This document shows positions 5,226 through 6,317 of a stretch of 6,317 nt of DNA, in pieces. The notes beneath the pieces were generated by a model. The model was not told the origin of the DNA, ran no database searches, and was given only the letters and a program-made list of their open reading frames with translations. The position numbers and the translations under genes were made by a program. The DNA comes from Bacteroidales bacterium (GTDB taxonomy: Bacteria > Bacteroidota > Bacteroidia > Bacteroidales > F082), in the NCBI GenBank assembly GCA_024689285.1, contig JAILDR010000234.1, forward strand, positions 1-6,317, written 5' to 3'. Within the stretch, counting starts at the first letter, position 1. Every line of letters begins with the position of its first letter.

Positions 5226-5291
5226 AAGTGCAAAAATAATACTTTTTTCTCAAAAGTTCGCACTTTTTGCGAATTTTTATTGCTTTTTGCG
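5226..5291. promoter_or_regulatory. Cluster of inverted and direct repeats, probable operator of the HTH protein
   Basis: TTCGCA-CTTTT-TGCGAA (5257-5273) is a perfect 6-bp inverted repeat. Overlapping it, AAAAGT-TCGC-ACTTTT (5252-5267) is another. AAGTGC (5226-5231) and GCACTT (5260-5265) form a longer-range pair that flanks the promoter box. CTTTTTGCG occurs twice in direct orientation (5263-5271 and 5283-5291), 20 bp apart. The cluster surrounds the promoter of the HTH gene and reaches into the end of the methyltransferase gene, fitting cooperative binding by an autoregulator. Confidence 0.55.
5231..5238 (-). promoter_or_regulatory. -7 box of the HTH-nuclease operon promoter
   Basis: TATTTTTG on the minus strand matches TAnnTTTG exactly and ends 22 nt before ATG 5208, giving a leader of roughly 15 nt. 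I see no TTTG or TTG at the expected -33 spacing, as might be expected for a promoter that is regulated or needs activation. The presence of this promoter means the regulator and nuclease can be expressed separately from the methyltransferase. Confidence 0.6.
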
Positions 5292-6317
5292 GATTAGGAT
5301 TCTTCGATATGGCAATTCAGGCTTTCCGTCCTTCAAATAGTACAAGTCACCATCTCGAAGCCCTTTATTCTGTGCTTTTAATTCACGGGGGAAGGGCTTT
5401 AAACCTAATTCAAGACCATAATCCCCGTGGGGATGCCCGATAATCTCAAATTGTTCAGGGCAATATTTGTCCAAGAATGTAAGAGGAACGCCCATCACAC
5501 CATCGTAATCTGATGGAATAGCATCAGTGAAAGGAACCTCAATAGCATCGTAATTTTCGTAGTGAATGTATTCTTTGCATCCTCGTATTTCCTTGTGCTT
5601 GCTATGTTTGAGATTTTCTGACATAGTCATAAGTTGAAGTGGTTGATGACGGCGACCATGATCAATATTGGTAAACCAGCAGCAATTACGGAATTTCACA
5701 AGGTTAGTACTTTCATCAAACACTCCATCGGCATAACTCTCTCTTGGAACTTCAACACGGAAATAGGCATTCCCGTTTTGGAAACCATTACCCATCCACA
5801 TTTTATTTTCTTTTATCAATGGAAAGATTTCCTTGTACGAAACCGCATTCATGCTTCCAACGATGACAAACTGCTTACCAGAATCAATTAACCAAACCAC
5901 AAACTCCCTAAATAATGAAAACGGTGGATTGGTTACAATAATATCAGCTTCATCACGCAGTTTCTTGATTTCCTTGCTACGGAAATCGCCGTCGCCCTCC
6001 AAGTATTGCCATTCGAGGTCGTTGATATCAATTCGGTTGTCGCCCGTCACATCACGGGTCAACACGAATATCTTGCCGTTGGTTTTGCTTTTGTCAGGAT
6101 TGAAATAGGGTTGCTGCGTTTCGAAAAGCGTAGGCTGATAAGGCATCTTGTATTTTTTCGACTCCGGAGCATAGCTCGTGGAAATCAGCTTTTTCAACCC
6201 CAGCAGCTCAAAGTTCTGCGCGAAAAACTTGGTGAAGTTGCTCCACTCGGGATCGTCGCACGGCAACAGCACCGTCTTGTCACGAAACACATTGGGGTCG
6301 TAGTCCAGATAGGCGTT
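5277..6317 (-). CDS. EcoRI-family adenine-specific DNA methyltransferase, 5' end outside window
   Basis: This is an S-adenosylmethionine-dependent N6-adenine methyltransferase of the EcoRI methylase family. The frame stays open to the right edge: a GTG at 6290 is a possible start codon, but the preceding residues (NAYLDYDPN) read on naturally into FRDKTVLLPCDDPEWSNF, the conserved N-terminal block of the family, so the true start lies beyond 6317. Of 346 visible residues, NPPFSLF at about 130-136 (codons at 5919-5930 for NPPF) is catalytic motif IV. GKQFVIVGSMNA and MWMGNGFQNGNAYF, further on, also look like family segments. The TAA stop lies 68 bp before the HTH gene. Its job would be to protect host DNA from the nuclease encoded downstream, or to modify DNA for another system. 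The target site cannot be read from the sequence. Confidence 0.88.
   Translation of the reverse strand, partial: NAYLDYDPNVFRDKTVLLPCDDPEWSNFTKFFAQNFELLGLKKLISTSYAPESKKYKMPYQPTLFETQQPYFNPDKSKTNGKIFVLTRDVTGDNRIDINDLEWQYLEGDGDFRSKEIKKLRDEADIIVTNPPFSLFREFVVWLIDSGKQFVIVGSMNAVSYKEIFPLIKENKMWMGNGFQNGNAYFRVEVPRESYADGVFDESTNLVKFRNCCWFTNIDHGRRHQPLQLMTMSENLKHSKHKEIRGCKEYIHYENYDAIEVPFTDAIPSDYDGVMGVPLTFLDKYCPEQFEIIGHPHGDYGLELGLKPFPRELKAQNKGLRDGDLYYLKDGKPELPYRRILIRKKQ

Noticed and set aside
5209..5276. A HigB-type toxin gene next to the HigA-like gene
   Set aside because: The gap is only 68 bp and filled with promoter and repeats; the neighbouring genes are a methyltransferase and a DUF262-HNH nuclease, so no classical HigBA pair is present here.

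Overview
The window looks like an accessory region of a Bacteroidetes genome, most likely order Bacteroidales (Prevotella, Bacteroides or Porphyromonas type). The main clues are two promoter boxes that match the Bacteroidetes TAnnTTTG consensus exactly, A-rich leaders without Shine-Dalgarno sequences, and a BT4734/VirE_N-type protein. Every gene I can support lies on the minus strand, so the window reads functionally from right to left.

Right part (6317 to 3716): a compact cassette resembling restriction-modification. It holds an EcoRI-family adenine methyltransferase (5' end outside the window), then a HigA/XRE-type helix-turn-helix protein behind its own promoter and an array of inverted repeats. 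That protein overlaps by ATGA with a DUF262 protein ending in an HNH nuclease domain. The order methyltransferase, small HTH regulator, nuclease is that of controller-protein type II R-M systems, but the parts are unusual: the regulator belongs to an antitoxin family and the nuclease is a DUF262-HNH fusion.

Middle (3639 to 2302): an AT-rich gene for an unrecognised 403-residue protein with a coiled coil and a small C-terminal domain. It looks compositionally foreign beside its neighbours. A regulatory region of about 126 bp follows, with tandem short palindromes, a strong promoter match, a perfect operator-like palindrome inside that promoter, and a leader hairpin with a GCAA loop.

Left part (2301 to 1): an unrecognised 197-residue protein, then a tight operon of four genes: a 97-residue beta-rich protein, an HTH protein resembling DnaA domain IV, a 110-residue unknown, and a BT4734/VirE_N-type protein that runs off the left edge. 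Spacings are 2 nt, 2 nt and an ATGA overlap. It looks like a DNA-handling or replication module of a mobile element. Near the left edge the last gene carries a dispersed palindromic repeat read in frame as extra protein.

I see no tRNA, rRNA, CRISPR array, transposase or recognisable toxin. Nothing on the plus strand is convincing as a gene.
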